33,151 nt of DNA from an uncultured Gammaproteobacteria bacterium (GTDB taxonomy: Bacteria; Pseudomonadota; Gammaproteobacteria; Poriferisulfidales; GCA-002705445). Location of the stretch: contig CAJXAV010000014.1 in the NCBI GenBank assembly GCA_913050095.1, forward strand, positions 1-33,151, in the 5' to 3' direction. Positions within the stretch are counted from its first letter, which is position 1. Every line of letters begins with the position of its first letter. Below, piece after piece: positions 19,579 to 28,879 of this stretch. The translations under genes and the position numbers were made by a program. The notes under the pieces were generated by a model that did not search any database, was not told where the DNA came from, and saw only the letters and a program-made list of their open reading frames with translations.

Positions 19579-20991
19579 ATGACAGATCACTTAGTATTTT
19601 TAACGGGAAAATTAGCTAAAATATCCTTAGAAAAGGTTTTGTCTGATATTAGCTCTAAAAATAAATTTACCTATGATGTTATCGATATTGGAGTAAATGT
19701 TGCTGCATTAGCAACAATAAAAATTATCATAAAAAAGATAAAGTTAGATGATATAAGTAAAGCTACAAAAATAATTATTCCAGGGCGTTGCAGAGGAAAT
19801 ATAGAAGAACTCGAAAAATTCTCAAATAAAAAATGCTTAAGAGGTCCCGAAGAACTTAAAGATATTCCTGGCTTTTTAGGTATGCAAGGAAAAGATCTTG
19901 ATCTAAGTAAGTATGATACAAAAATTATTGGTGAAATAACTGAGGCACCAAATATGAGTATCGAAGAAATACTAGATCAAGCCTTTTTATATAAAAAAGA
20001 TGGCGCAGATATTATTGATATTGGTTGCTTGCCTAGTACAAAATTTGATCATTTATCTGAAACAATTCAAGAATTAAAGAATCAAGATTTTATAGTGAGT
20101 GTAGACTCACTTGACACTGATAATTTAATAGCCGGTGCAAACGCAGGAGCAGATTTTTTGCTAAGCCTTCAGGAAAAATCTATTTGGGTTATGGATGAAG
20201 TTGACTCAATTCCAGTAATTATTCCAGATTATCCACAAGAGGAAAAAAATTTCTATAAATTAATTAATAAATTATTAAAAGATAATAAGCAATTCATCGC
20301 AGATTCCATACTTGAACCTATTAATTTTGGTTTTACTGATTCGATAGTGAGATATCAAAATTTAAGAAAAAATTTTCCGAGTGTTGAAGTAATGATGGGA
20401 ATTGGAAATCTAACTGAATTGACGCATGCTGACACAGCAGGCATGAATGCCCTTTTATTTGGCATAACATCTGAATTGAATATAAATTACGCATTGTGTA
20501 CGCAAGTAAGCGAACATTGCAATAAAGCTATTATTGAGGGAAATTTTGCAAGAAGAATAATGTATTCAACAAAAAAATATAGCATGCCTCCAAAAGATAT
20601 TTCAAATAAACTTTTGAATCTTCACGAAAGAAAACCTTTTCCATATAAAACAAATGAACTTAAAGAAATGTGGAAAAATGTAAAAGATAAAAACTATAGA
20701 ATATATGTGAATGATGACGGTATTCATGTATTTAATAACAGCAATTTTTATACTGAAAAAGATGCTGCTGAATTTTATCAATACCTAGATATTAAAAATG
20801 ACGACGGGCATGCGTACTATCTTGGAATGGAATTAGCAAGAGCAGAAATTGCCTATCAATTAGGTAAGAGGTATGATCAGGATGAATTATTGAAATGGGG
20901 ATGCTCAGTTGATATATCTGAAGATGATCTGATGAGATTCAAGACAGCTGGGCACACAATGAGAAAAATTAAAGAAAATAAGAAGGATTAA
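19579..20991 (+). CDS. DUF6513 / dihydropteroate synthase-like protein, probable C1-cofactor (tetrahydromethanopterin) biosynthesis
   Basis: 470 aa. Starts LVFLTGKLAKISLEKVL and has DHPS-like barrel segments GEITEAPNMSIEEILDQAFLYKKDGADIIDIGCLP and FIVSVDSLDTDNLIAGANAGADFLLSL. It is paired with DUF447 and MfnB-like genes. Confidence 0.85.
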   Translation: MTDHLVFLTGKLAKISLEKVLSDISSKNKFTYDVIDIGVNVAALATIKIIIKKIKLDDISKATKIIIPGRCRGNIEELEKFSNKKCLRGPEELKDIPGFLGMQGKDLDLSKYDTKIIGEITEAPNMSIEEILDQAFLYKKDGADIIDIGCLPSTKFDHLSETIQELKNQDFIVSVDSLDTDNLIAGANAGADFLLSLQEKSIWVMDEVDSIPVIIPDYPQEEKNFYKLINKLLKDNKQFIADSILEPINFGFTDSIVRYQNLRKNFPSVEVMMGIGNLTELTHADTAGMNALLFGITSELNINYALCTQVSEHCNKAIIEGNFARRIMYSTKKYSMPPKDISNKLLNLHERKPFPYKTNELKEMWKNVKDKNYRIYVNDDGIHVFNNSNFYTEKDAAEFYQYLDIKNDDGHAYYLGMELARAEIAYQLGKRYDQDELLKWGCSVDISEDDLMRFKTAGHTMRKIKENKKD

Positions 20992-20992
20992 A

Positions 20993-21562
20993 ATGACATA
21001 TGTAAGAGAGACAATTGTTACTACGAAAAATATAGATAATTCAATTAAATCCTCCCCTCTTGGGATATACATCGATAACAAAGTTCTAAAAATAAAACCT
21101 TTTAAACCGTCTACTTCATTAGATAATATTATTAGAAATAATTCAGGAGTAATAAACTATATTGATGATGTTAGGTTATTTGCATCGGCTATAACAAAAA
21201 AAAATATAGTAATAGGTTATGAAAATGCTAAAAAAATAGATTGCTCGAGAATTAAGAACTGTATTTCGCATACAGAATTTGTTGTGAAAAAAGTTGAGAA
21301 TGATCAAAAAAGACCAACTATAATATGTGAGCCAGTACATGAAGAAATACATAAAATGTATTACGGATTTAACAGAGCAAAATCTGCAGTTATAGAACTA
21401 TGTATACTTGCATCTAGACTTGGTATTATAGATGATAAAAAAATTGATGATGAAATTAAGTACCTTAAAATATCAATAGATAAAACAGCTGGTGAAAATG
21501 AAATTGAAGCTTGGGAGTGGTTAATGGATTATATAAATAAATATAGGGATAAAAATAAGTAA
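20993..21562 (+). CDS. DUF447 family protein, associated with tetrahydromethanopterin pathway loci
   Basis: 189 aa with RETIVTTKNIDNSIKSSPLGIYI, LKIKPFKPSTSLDNIIRNNSGVINYIDDVRLFA, YYGFNRAKSAVIELCILASRLGII and ISIDKTAGENEIEAWEWL, a DUF447 signature. Confidence 0.85.
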   Translation: MTYVRETIVTTKNIDNSIKSSPLGIYIDNKVLKIKPFKPSTSLDNIIRNNSGVINYIDDVRLFASAITKKNIVIGYENAKKIDCSRIKNCISHTEFVVKKVENDQKRPTIICEPVHEEIHKMYYGFNRAKSAVIELCILASRLGIIDDKKIDDEIKYLKISIDKTAGENEIEAWEWLMDYINKYRDKNK

Positions 21563-21563
21563 A

Positions 21564-22247
21564 ATGTCAAAAATTTTAGCAAGCATAAAAGATTTATCTG
21601 AAGCAAAACTTATACTAAATACAGAAGTTGATATTATTGATCTTAAGGATCCCTCAAATGGTGCTTTAGGAAGATTATGTAAAAATGATATTGAAAAAAT
21701 AGTTGAATATGTTGGCCAAAGAAAACTTACTAGTTCAACTGTAGGGGATTTACCAAATAATATTAATTTAATATCAAAAAACGTTAAAGAAATTTCATCA
21801 ACAAATATTGATTTTATAAAGATCGGTGTCTATGAAAATAGCTATGTTGAAACTTTATGTAATATTAAATCAAATAAAAAACTAATTGCAGTTTTTTTTG
21901 CCGATAGGTTTCTTCCAACGAATGAAGAAATTATACAACTTAAAAATTCTAATTTTTATGGTGTGATGGTTGATACATCAAAAAAGAAATCTGGTAACTT
22001 ATTTAATTTTGTGACATATGATGATATTGATGATTTTTTAAAATCTGCTAGAAAGCTTGGTTTGGTTACAGGTGTGGCTGGATCTATTAACGAAACTCAC
22101 ATCAAGGAATTAATAAAATTAAATCCTAACTATATGGGGTTTAGAGGAGCTTTATGTGAAGATAATACTGCAAGAAGTTCAAGCATCTCCAAGAATAACG
22201 TTAATAATATTGTAAATTTAATTAAATTCGACAATACGAATAATTAA
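21564..22247 (+). CDS. (5-formylfuran-3-yl)methyl phosphate synthase-like protein (MfnB/DUF556)
   Basis: 227 aa with ILASIKDLSEAKLILNTEVDIIDLKDPSNGALG, DFIKIGVYENS, FYGVMVDTSKKKSGNLF, LVTGVAGSINETHIKEL and PNYMGFRGALC, matching the DUF556/MfnB pattern. Confidence 0.88.
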   Translation: MSKILASIKDLSEAKLILNTEVDIIDLKDPSNGALGRLCKNDIEKIVEYVGQRKLTSSTVGDLPNNINLISKNVKEISSTNIDFIKIGVYENSYVETLCNIKSNKKLIAVFFADRFLPTNEEIIQLKNSNFYGVMVDTSKKKSGNLFNFVTYDDIDDFLKSARKLGLVTGVAGSINETHIKELIKLNPNYMGFRGALCEDNTARSSSISKNNVNNIVNLIKFDNTNN

Positions 22248-23719
22248 ATTTTAAAGGCTTTTCTATTAAAAAATATTGCACTATAAAGAAAAATTAAGAA
22301 CATAAACAAATATAATATTTTGTATCCATGTTGAGATAAAGGCGTATATCCGTTCCTTTCAATGATCTCTGCATTTATAACACCTTTTTTTTGAAAAGGA
22401 ATATTTTTTAATAAATCTCCAGACGGAGATATGACTGCTGAAATACCACTATTTGCAGCCCTAATAGAATATCTTTGGTTTTCAATTGACCTAAGTCGTA
22501 AAGCGTCTAGATGCTGATATGGAGCAAGAGAGTCGCCAAACCAACCATCATTTGAAACATTAATAATAAAGCTACTTTTACTATTTTTTACAAGAGATGA
22601 CAAAGAAAATATACTTTCGTAACAAATAGATGCGTAAGCTTCAAATTTTCCAACTTTTATATTATTAGGGGTTTCACCTGTTGTTATGTCTTGAAAGGAT
22701 AAGTTAACGTAAGAATAAAGCCTAGACAAAAAATTTCTAAAAGGTAAATATTCTCCAAAAGGAACAAGATGCTTCTTATGATAGATATTATTAGGGTTTG
22801 AAATATTTATAATAGAGTTATAATAAATATTATTATCAAGAAAAAAACTGCCGGCTACTAAAACTGATGTGTTTGAAATTTTTTTTCTTATAGAATCATA
22901 ATAATTCTTATTGATATTATTAAAAGGAACTGGAATAACTGCTTCTGGCCATAAAATAATATCAGGTGCAATATTATTTAAGCCCAAAGTAATTGTGTAC
23001 AAATCATCCATTCTCTCTTTAATTTCATTTTTTGTATAAGAAAGTTTATTTTCGTTATTTGGCTGAATTATCGAGATATTTATTTTTTCATTCCCTTCAA
23101 TAGTCCAATCCTTTGAGAATATTGAAATATGTGTTACGAATAGAAATATTACTATAGATAAAAAAAATTTTTTATTACTATTTTTAATAATATTTAAAAT
23201 TACAACTGAAATTAAAAATATTAAGAAAGTTACTCCATGCACACCAATTACGGGATAAAAACTTATAAAAGGAGTTGCTATGCCTGATTGTCCAAAATTA
23301 AACCAGGAAAAACCTGTAAAAAATAAAGATCTAAAAATTTCAAAAATGGTAATTAATACAGAAAGAATGATTAATATAAATCCTTCATCAAAACCCAACT
23401 TTTTTTTTAAGATACAAGCAAAAATAATTGGTAATACAAAATATAATGACAAATATATTATAAAAATTGATAAAAAAAATATATTTAAAAAATTATTTGC
23501 ATCAGAATAAGAACTTATTACATTTTGTAACCAATATGTACCTATTAAAAAATAACCAAATGCAAATAATGATGATTTTATAATTGCGTCTTTAATGTTA
23601 TCTAGATCAAGCAACATTAAAAATGTTACAATGCTCACAACTGATAATATTTGTATATTATATGGTGAAAATGACAAAGTGTATAAACTGCCAATAAAAA
23701 AACAAACTATATATTTCAT
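22244..23719 (-). CDS. lnt: Apolipoprotein N-acyltransferase
   Basis: 491 aa. Multi-TM N-terminus plus nitrilase-like domain with ILWPEAVIPVP, HKKHLVPFGEYLPFR, ASICYESIFS and NVSNDGWFGDSLAPYQHLDALRLRSIENQR. Confidence 0.97.
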   Translation of the reverse strand: MKYIVCFFIGSLYTLSFSPYNIQILSVVSIVTFLMLLDLDNIKDAIIKSSLFAFGYFLIGTYWLQNVISSYSDANNFLNIFFLSIFIIYLSLYFVLPIIFACILKKKLGFDEGFILIILSVLITIFEIFRSLFFTGFSWFNFGQSGIATPFISFYPVIGVHGVTFLIFLISVVILNIIKNSNKKFFLSIVIFLFVTHISIFSKDWTIEGNEKINISIIQPNNENKLSYTKNEIKERMDDLYTITLGLNNIAPDIILWPEAVIPVPFNNINKNYYDSIRKKISNTSVLVAGSFFLDNNIYYNSIINISNPNNIYHKKHLVPFGEYLPFRNFLSRLYSYVNLSFQDITTGETPNNIKVGKFEAYASICYESIFSLSSLVKNSKSSFIINVSNDGWFGDSLAPYQHLDALRLRSIENQRYSIRAANSGISAVISPSGDLLKNIPFQKKGVINAEIIERNGYTPLSQHGYKILYLFMFLIFLYSAIFFNRKAFKI

Positions 23720-23736
23720 TTATAGGCCCTGAATTA

Positions 23737-24540
23737 TCATTTTGTTTCAACTTGTATACTTCTAATTCTTCTTTGATCCGATATTTTTATTTGGAACTTA
23801 AATTTATCAACTTTTATAATATCATGTGTTTTAGGAAGGCTTTTATGCTTTTCAATAAGAAGACCGCTTATTGTGTCATATTTATCACTATTATAATTAC
23901 ATTTGAAAAACTCATTAAATTGCTCAAGAGTTGTTGATCCGTCGACTGTATATAAAGAGTTTTTAATCTTTTTTATATTATTATTTACTTGCACATTATC
24001 GTGTTCATCTATTATATCACCAACAATTTGTTCTAACACGTCTTCAATTGTTATTAAACCTGACACACCGCCATATTCATCTACTACAACTGCTAAGTGG
24101 TTTCTTCCGGATTTGAATTCGCTAAGCAGTACATTTAATTTTTTTGTTTCTGGAATAATTACACTTGGTCTTATAATTTCCTCAATATTAAAACTATCGT
24201 TTCTTTTATTTACATATCGTAAAAGATCCTTTGCTAATAAAATACCAACAATTTCGTCTTTGTTTTCTAAAATAACTGGAAATCTAGAATGAGAAGACTT
24301 TATTATTAATGGTAAGATTTCTTCTATAGAAGAATTTTTTTTAATTATTACCATATTGGTTCTTGGTATCATAATATCTTTAACTCTTGTTTCTTGAACT
24401 TTAAATACTCCAAGCAACATCGACAAAAGCTCCATATTTATGTACTTCTTATCGTGGTACCTTCGTAATTGACTAATAATTTTATTTTTATTTAAATTAT
24501 TCTCATATATTCTTTCTATAATTTTTTTTAAAATATTCAT
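23737..24540 (-). CDS. corC: CBS-domain transporter-associated protein CorC/YbeX
   Basis: 267 aa with VKDIMIPRTNMVII, SRFPVILENKDEIVGILLAKDLL, LAVVVDEYGGVSGLITIEDVLEQIVGDI. Neighbours lnt and ybeY. Confidence 0.95.
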   Translation of the reverse strand: MNILKKIIERIYENNLNKNKIISQLRRYHDKKYINMELLSMLLGVFKVQETRVKDIMIPRTNMVIIKKNSSIEEILPLIIKSSHSRFPVILENKDEIVGILLAKDLLRYVNKRNDSFNIEEIIRPSVIIPETKKLNVLLSEFKSGRNHLAVVVDEYGGVSGLITIEDVLEQIVGDIIDEHDNVQVNNNIKKIKNSLYTVDGSTTLEQFNEFFKCNYNSDKYDTISGLLIEKHKSLPKTHDIIKVDKFKFQIKISDQRRIRSIQVETK

Positions 24541-24546
24541 ATTTTT

Positions 24547-24990
24547 TTAAAAGTTATATGGATTTAGAATACTAAATTTCTTTAAAATATCTATTTCCAT
24601 ATTTTCCATATTATCTTGTTCATCTTGATTATCATGAGTGTAGCCTATCAAATGCAATGCGCTGTGGATAGTTAAGTGCGCCCACCTTTCCACTTTTTTT
24701 TTATTATATTCTATTGCATCTTCATTTATTTTATTTGCACACATAACAATATCACCTAAGATAACTTTATTTTCTATTACATGTTTCTCTGTAGGGAAGG
24801 CAAGAGTATCAGACACCTTGTTAATATTTCTATATATTTTATTATAATTTCTCATTTCTTCAGGATTTACAATTTTGATATTAAGTTCAGCGTCTTTTTT
24901 GAAATCAATTGCATATAACCATTTATTGAACGAGCTTTTATTTGGAACATATTCATTTAGTATCTGGTTGTTAAGAAGGCATTTTATCAT
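24547..24990 (-). CDS. ybeY: Endoribonuclease YbeY (rRNA maturation factor)
   Basis: 147 aa with the metal-binding motif HLTIHSALHLIGYTHDNQDE (HxxxHxxGxxH) and VSDTLAFP. Between phoH and corC. Confidence 0.95.
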   Translation of the reverse strand: MIKCLLNNQILNEYVPNKSSFNKWLYAIDFKKDAELNIKIVNPEEMRNYNKIYRNINKVSDTLAFPTEKHVIENKVILGDIVMCANKINEDAIEYNKKKVERWAHLTIHSALHLIGYTHDNQDEQDNMENMEIDILKKFSILNPYNF

Positions 24991-25937
24991 TATGTTTTAT
25001 TTTCATAAGCTTTAATTATCTTTTTAACTAAAGGATGTCTCATTACATCATCGTTAGTGAAATCACATACGCTAATTCCAGGAATTTCTTTAATCAAAGG
25101 TATTACATGAACTAAGCCAGAAAATGCATTTGGTAAGTCAATTTGTGTTATATCTCCAGTGATAACTGCTTTAGATTTTTTTCCTAACCTTGTAAGAAAC
25201 ATTTTCATTTGTTCTTTGGTACTATTTTGTGCTTCATCTAAAATTATAAAACAATTGTTTAACGTTCTACCACGCATATATGCTAGTGGTGCTACTTCTA
25301 TAACATTTTGATCAATCATTTTATTAAGCACATTAGTATCCATCATTGTGTTTAAAGCGTCATACATTGGTCTTAGATATGGGTCGATCTTTTGTGATAA
25401 ATCACCAGGCAGAAAGCCAAGCTTCTCACCAGCTTCAACAGCAGGCCTAACCAGAATAATTTTTTTTACAAGCCCAGATTCATAAAAATATAATGCAGAA
25501 GCTATCGCTAAAAAAGTTTTTCCTGATCCTGCAGCACCAATTGAAAAAACAATGTCATCTCTATTTATACAATCGACAAAGTTTTTTTGACTTTTATTTG
25601 ATATTTTTAATTTATAATTTTTTAGAGTTAATTCTTGATAGTCTAAACTATCTATTTCTTCTGCTCTACTGCCCAATGAATTTGGTTGATGCAAAAATTC
25701 TCTTAATGAATCTATAGATAACTCCTCATTATCTATTGATTTATATAAGTTTTTTAAGGCTTCTGATGCAAATTTAATATTTTTTTTATCCCCTAAAAAA
25801 TTAAATAAATTACCACGTTGATTTATCTCAACATCAAAGCGAAGCTCAATTTCTTTAATATTATTATTTAAAGGACCACACAAATTTAGTAATTTGTTGT
25901 TATCTTGTGGCTCTAATGTAATTTCAATTTTATCCAT
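24990..25937 (-). CDS. ybeZ: PhoH-like ATPase YbeZ
   Basis: 315 aa with FSIGAAGSGKTFLAIASAL, LVRPAVEAGEKLGFLPGDLSQKIDPYLRP, FIILDEAQNSTKEQMKMFLTRLG and VITGDITQIDLP. Confidence 0.97.
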   Translation of the reverse strand: MDKIEITLEPQDNNKLLNLCGPLNNNIKEIELRFDVEINQRGNLFNFLGDKKNIKFASEALKNLYKSIDNEELSIDSLREFLHQPNSLGSRAEEIDSLDYQELTLKNYKLKISNKSQKNFVDCINRDDIVFSIGAAGSGKTFLAIASALYFYESGLVKKIILVRPAVEAGEKLGFLPGDLSQKIDPYLRPMYDALNTMMDTNVLNKMIDQNVIEVAPLAYMRGRTLNNCFIILDEAQNSTKEQMKMFLTRLGKKSKAVITGDITQIDLPNAFSGLVHVIPLIKEIPGISVCDFTNDDVMRHPLVKKIIKAYENKT

Positions 25938-25943
25938 AAATTA

Positions 25944-27272
25944 TTATGTTGTTAGCACTTCTCCTTTAAGAGTCTTATTATTTAATTCAGTAACATGAAT
26001 CTTTAATAATTTGCCAATTAACTTTTCTGTACCCGGAATGTTTATAATTTTATTATTTGTAGTTCTTCCGGTTACCATGTCATTGTATTTTGATGATACT
26101 CCTTCAACAAGAATTTCAACATTTTTTCCAATTATCGACTTAGACCTTTCTTTTGAAAGACTATTAATTGTACTTTGCAGATAATTAAGTCTTTCTTTTT
26201 TCTTATCTTCACTAATATTATCTTCTAATGACGCTGCAGGGGTACCCGGTCTTTTGCTATATATAAAACTATATGATTGTTCAAATTCAATTTCTTTAAT
26301 TAATTCTATTGTTTGTGAGAAATCATTATCAGTTTCTCCAGGAAAGCCAACTATAAAATCTGAAGAAAATGTCATTTCAGGCCTAATTTTTTTAAGTTTC
26401 CTTATTATAGATTTATACTCTAAAACTGTATAACCTCTTTTCATTGCTGCTAATACTCTATCTGAGCCGCTTTGTATTGGTAAATGTAAATGACTTACAA
26501 GCTGTGGTATTTTTTCGTATGCTAAAAAAGTTTGCTCATCAAAGTTATTTGGATGAGATGTGGTATATCTTATTCTCTTTATACCCTTGTTTCTTGCAAT
26601 ATAGAATAATAGCAAACCAAAGTTAACAAAATTTCCTTTTCCATCGTCATAAAAATATGCATTGACATTTTGCCCTAATAAAATAATTTCTTTTGTACCA
26701 TTTTTTACCAATATATCTATTTCTTCCAATATATCATTAAGTGGCCTACTTACTTCCGTTCCTCTTGTGTATGGAACAACGCAGTATGAGCAATATTTAC
26801 TACAGCCTTCCATTATAGTTACAAATTCGGAAAATTTTGCTTCGGTTACAGATGGAAGGTTATCAAACTTTTCTATCAATGGAAATTCAACATCAATTAC
26901 TGTTTTATTTGATTTTAATGAGTCTTTGTATATTTCTGGAAGTCTGTGAATTGTTTGTGGCCCTATTACCATATCAACGTAAGGAGCTCTTAAAGATATT
27001 TCACTACTCTCTTGAGATGCTACGCATCCTGCTACGCCTATAACTAAATCTGGTTTTTTGTTTTTAAGTTTTCTCCATTGTCCTAAAAGTGAAAAAACTT
27101 TTTCTTGAGCTTTCTCTCTTATTGAGCAAGTGTTCACGATAAGTATATCGGCCTCTTCTTTTGCTAAGGTTGGCTCAAAATCCATATTTTTTTTAAGCAA
27201 ATCTTTCATTTTATCGCTATCGTACTCGTTCATTTGACAGCCTTGTGTTTCAATATAATACTTTTTTTTCAT
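25944..27272 (-). CDS. miaB: tRNA-2-methylthio-N6-dimethylallyladenosine synthase
   Basis: 442 aa with YYIETQGCQMNEYDSDKM, NTCSIREKAQEKVFS, radical-SAM motif EGCSKYCSYCVVPYTRGTEVSRP, and SDFIVGFPGETDNDF. Confidence 0.98.
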   Translation of the reverse strand: MKKKYYIETQGCQMNEYDSDKMKDLLKKNMDFEPTLAKEEADILIVNTCSIREKAQEKVFSLLGQWRKLKNKKPDLVIGVAGCVASQESSEISLRAPYVDMVIGPQTIHRLPEIYKDSLKSNKTVIDVEFPLIEKFDNLPSVTEAKFSEFVTIMEGCSKYCSYCVVPYTRGTEVSRPLNDILEEIDILVKNGTKEIILLGQNVNAYFYDDGKGNFVNFGLLLFYIARNKGIKRIRYTTSHPNNFDEQTFLAYEKIPQLVSHLHLPIQSGSDRVLAAMKRGYTVLEYKSIIRKLKKIRPEMTFSSDFIVGFPGETDNDFSQTIELIKEIEFEQSYSFIYSKRPGTPAASLEDNISEDKKKERLNYLQSTINSLSKERSKSIIGKNVEILVEGVSSKYNDMVTGRTTNNKIINIPGTEKLIGKLLKIHVTELNNKTLKGEVLTT

Positions 27273-28294
27273 GTTGTTCTATAATTCTCTAGTCCGGCTC
27301 CAATTTTAATTAGATATACCAGTAAAGGCAAATATGCCACAAATGCAATTATTATATGATAATCCATAAATATATTAGATAAAACTGATAATGGCAAAAC
27401 CCAGAAAAAGTTTATCACAATCATTGCTTTTACTGTGTATAAATGGGAATTTTTAATTTTTGTTAAAATATGAAAACCATGAGTAAGATGTGGTTTAGAT
27501 ATATTCTTTTTCGTAACTATCCTTACAAACAATGTATAAGTCGCATCAGATATAAATACCGAAAGAAGAACAAGCCAAGTATAAATACTTATGATTGATT
27601 CAGACGCACTGTAAAATATAAAAAAAGCTAAAATACAACCTAATGATACACTTCCTGTATCACCCATAAAAATCTTTGCGGGGTACCAATTTCTAACTAG
27701 GAAACCAATATTTGATAGGCTTAGACCTAATAAATAAATAAATACTAAACTACTAGAGTCGTTCATGTAAGCAATTAAGGCTGCAAAAGCTGACACAATA
27801 ATACACTCTGACGCAGCATAACCGTCTATACCATCCATAAAATTAAATAAATTCATAAGCCAAACAGATAGAATTATAGAAAAAGTAATTATTATAAAAG
27901 AAGATTGAGAATATAAACTTACACCAAAAATATTATTATGTATTTGGAAGAAATATATAATTAAAGATGCTGAAAAAAACTGTACGAGCAATCTAATAAA
28001 GATATTTATTTCATTATAATCGTCAATTAACCCAATGATAATTATAGGTAGTAATGCTATAAATAAAATAAAAAATTCATTTGTTTCTACCATATAAATA
28101 TATTTTGATATTAATATAAATAAAAAAAATGAAAAAATTATGGCTAAACCACCGGCTGTTGGTTTTGCTTCAATGTGTGAGCTTCTAGTATTTGGGTGAT
28201 CTATAAAAAAATTATATTTTAGAAAAACTTTCTCAATACAATATGTTCCAATAAAAGAAAATATTATTATGAATAAAAATAAATATAAAATCAT
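27269..28294 (-). CDS. WecA/WbpL-type (MraY family) polyprenyl-phosphate sugar-phosphate transferase
   Basis: 341 aa polytopic protein with FFIDHPNTRSSHIEAKPTAGGLAI, LMNLFNFMDGIDGYAA and PAKIFMGDTGSVSLG. ATGA coupling to miaB. Confidence 0.9.
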   Translation of the reverse strand: MILYLFLFIIIFSFIGTYCIEKVFLKYNFFIDHPNTRSSHIEAKPTAGGLAIIFSFFLFILISKYIYMVETNEFFILFIALLPIIIIGLIDDYNEINIFIRLLVQFFSASLIIYFFQIHNNIFGVSLYSQSSFIIITFSIILSVWLMNLFNFMDGIDGYAASECIIVSAFAALIAYMNDSSSLVFIYLLGLSLSNIGFLVRNWYPAKIFMGDTGSVSLGCILAFFIFYSASESIISIYTWLVLLSVFISDATYTLFVRIVTKKNISKPHLTHGFHILTKIKNSHLYTVKAMIVINFFWVLPLSVLSNIFMDYHIIIAFVAYLPLLVYLIKIGAGLENYRTT

Positions 28295-28317
28295 TGAAAA
28301 TTATTTTTTAATTTGAT

Positions 28318-28767
28318 TTAAAAAGGTATGTCGTCCTCAAAGTCATCTTTGTTAGAACTTTCTTGACTACTACTCGGACTTTGATTCATATTATTATCCT
28401 CAAATTGATTAGAATTTGAAGCAGATGAAGCTCCTCCAGATCCGCTAATAAAATTAAAAGATGATCCAATTATATTAGTCGTATATCTTTCAATACCATC
28501 TTTTTCATATTTGCTTGTTGAGAGACTTCCTTCAACATAAAGTTCTTGTCCTTTTTTCACATATTGATCAATAATTTCTGCTGGCCTTCCGAAGAATACA
28601 ACTCTATGCCATTCTGTTTTTTCTTTTTTTTCTCCTGATGATTTATCTGTCCAACTTTGTGAAGTTGCTATACTTAAATTGCATGATGTAACACCTGAAG
28701 GTGATGATCTTAAGTCAGGGTCAGCACCTAACCTCCCAAGAATGATTACCTTATTTACACCAGCCAT
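28318..28767 (-). CDS. ssb: Single-stranded DNA-binding protein
   Basis: MAGVNKVIILGRLGADPDLR...WHRVVFFGRPAEI...C-terminal DDFEDDIPF tip. The ORF track starts at 28800, but an AAAGGAG SD lies just upstream of the internal ATG at 28767, which matches the SSB N-terminus. Confidence 0.97.
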   Translation of the reverse strand: MAGVNKVIILGRLGADPDLRSSPSGVTSCNLSIATSQSWTDKSSGEKKEKTEWHRVVFFGRPAEIIDQYVKKGQELYVEGSLSTSKYEKDGIERYTTNIIGSSFNFISGSGGASSASNSNQFEDNNMNQSPSSSQESSNKDDFEDDIPF

Positions 28768-28879
28768 ATTTGTTACTCCTTTTATATAAACATTATTCAT
28801 ATATGTGCAATTAGTACTATACCTTTCAATTAAGTAGATATATTCTATGCAGTTGGTTCCATAATAATATCATATGTAA

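Noticed and set aside
28801-28879. Short repeats (CAATTA, ATATGT) in the ssb-uvrA intergenic region as a regulator site
   Set aside because: Too short and AT-rich to distinguish from background, with no match to a known operator.
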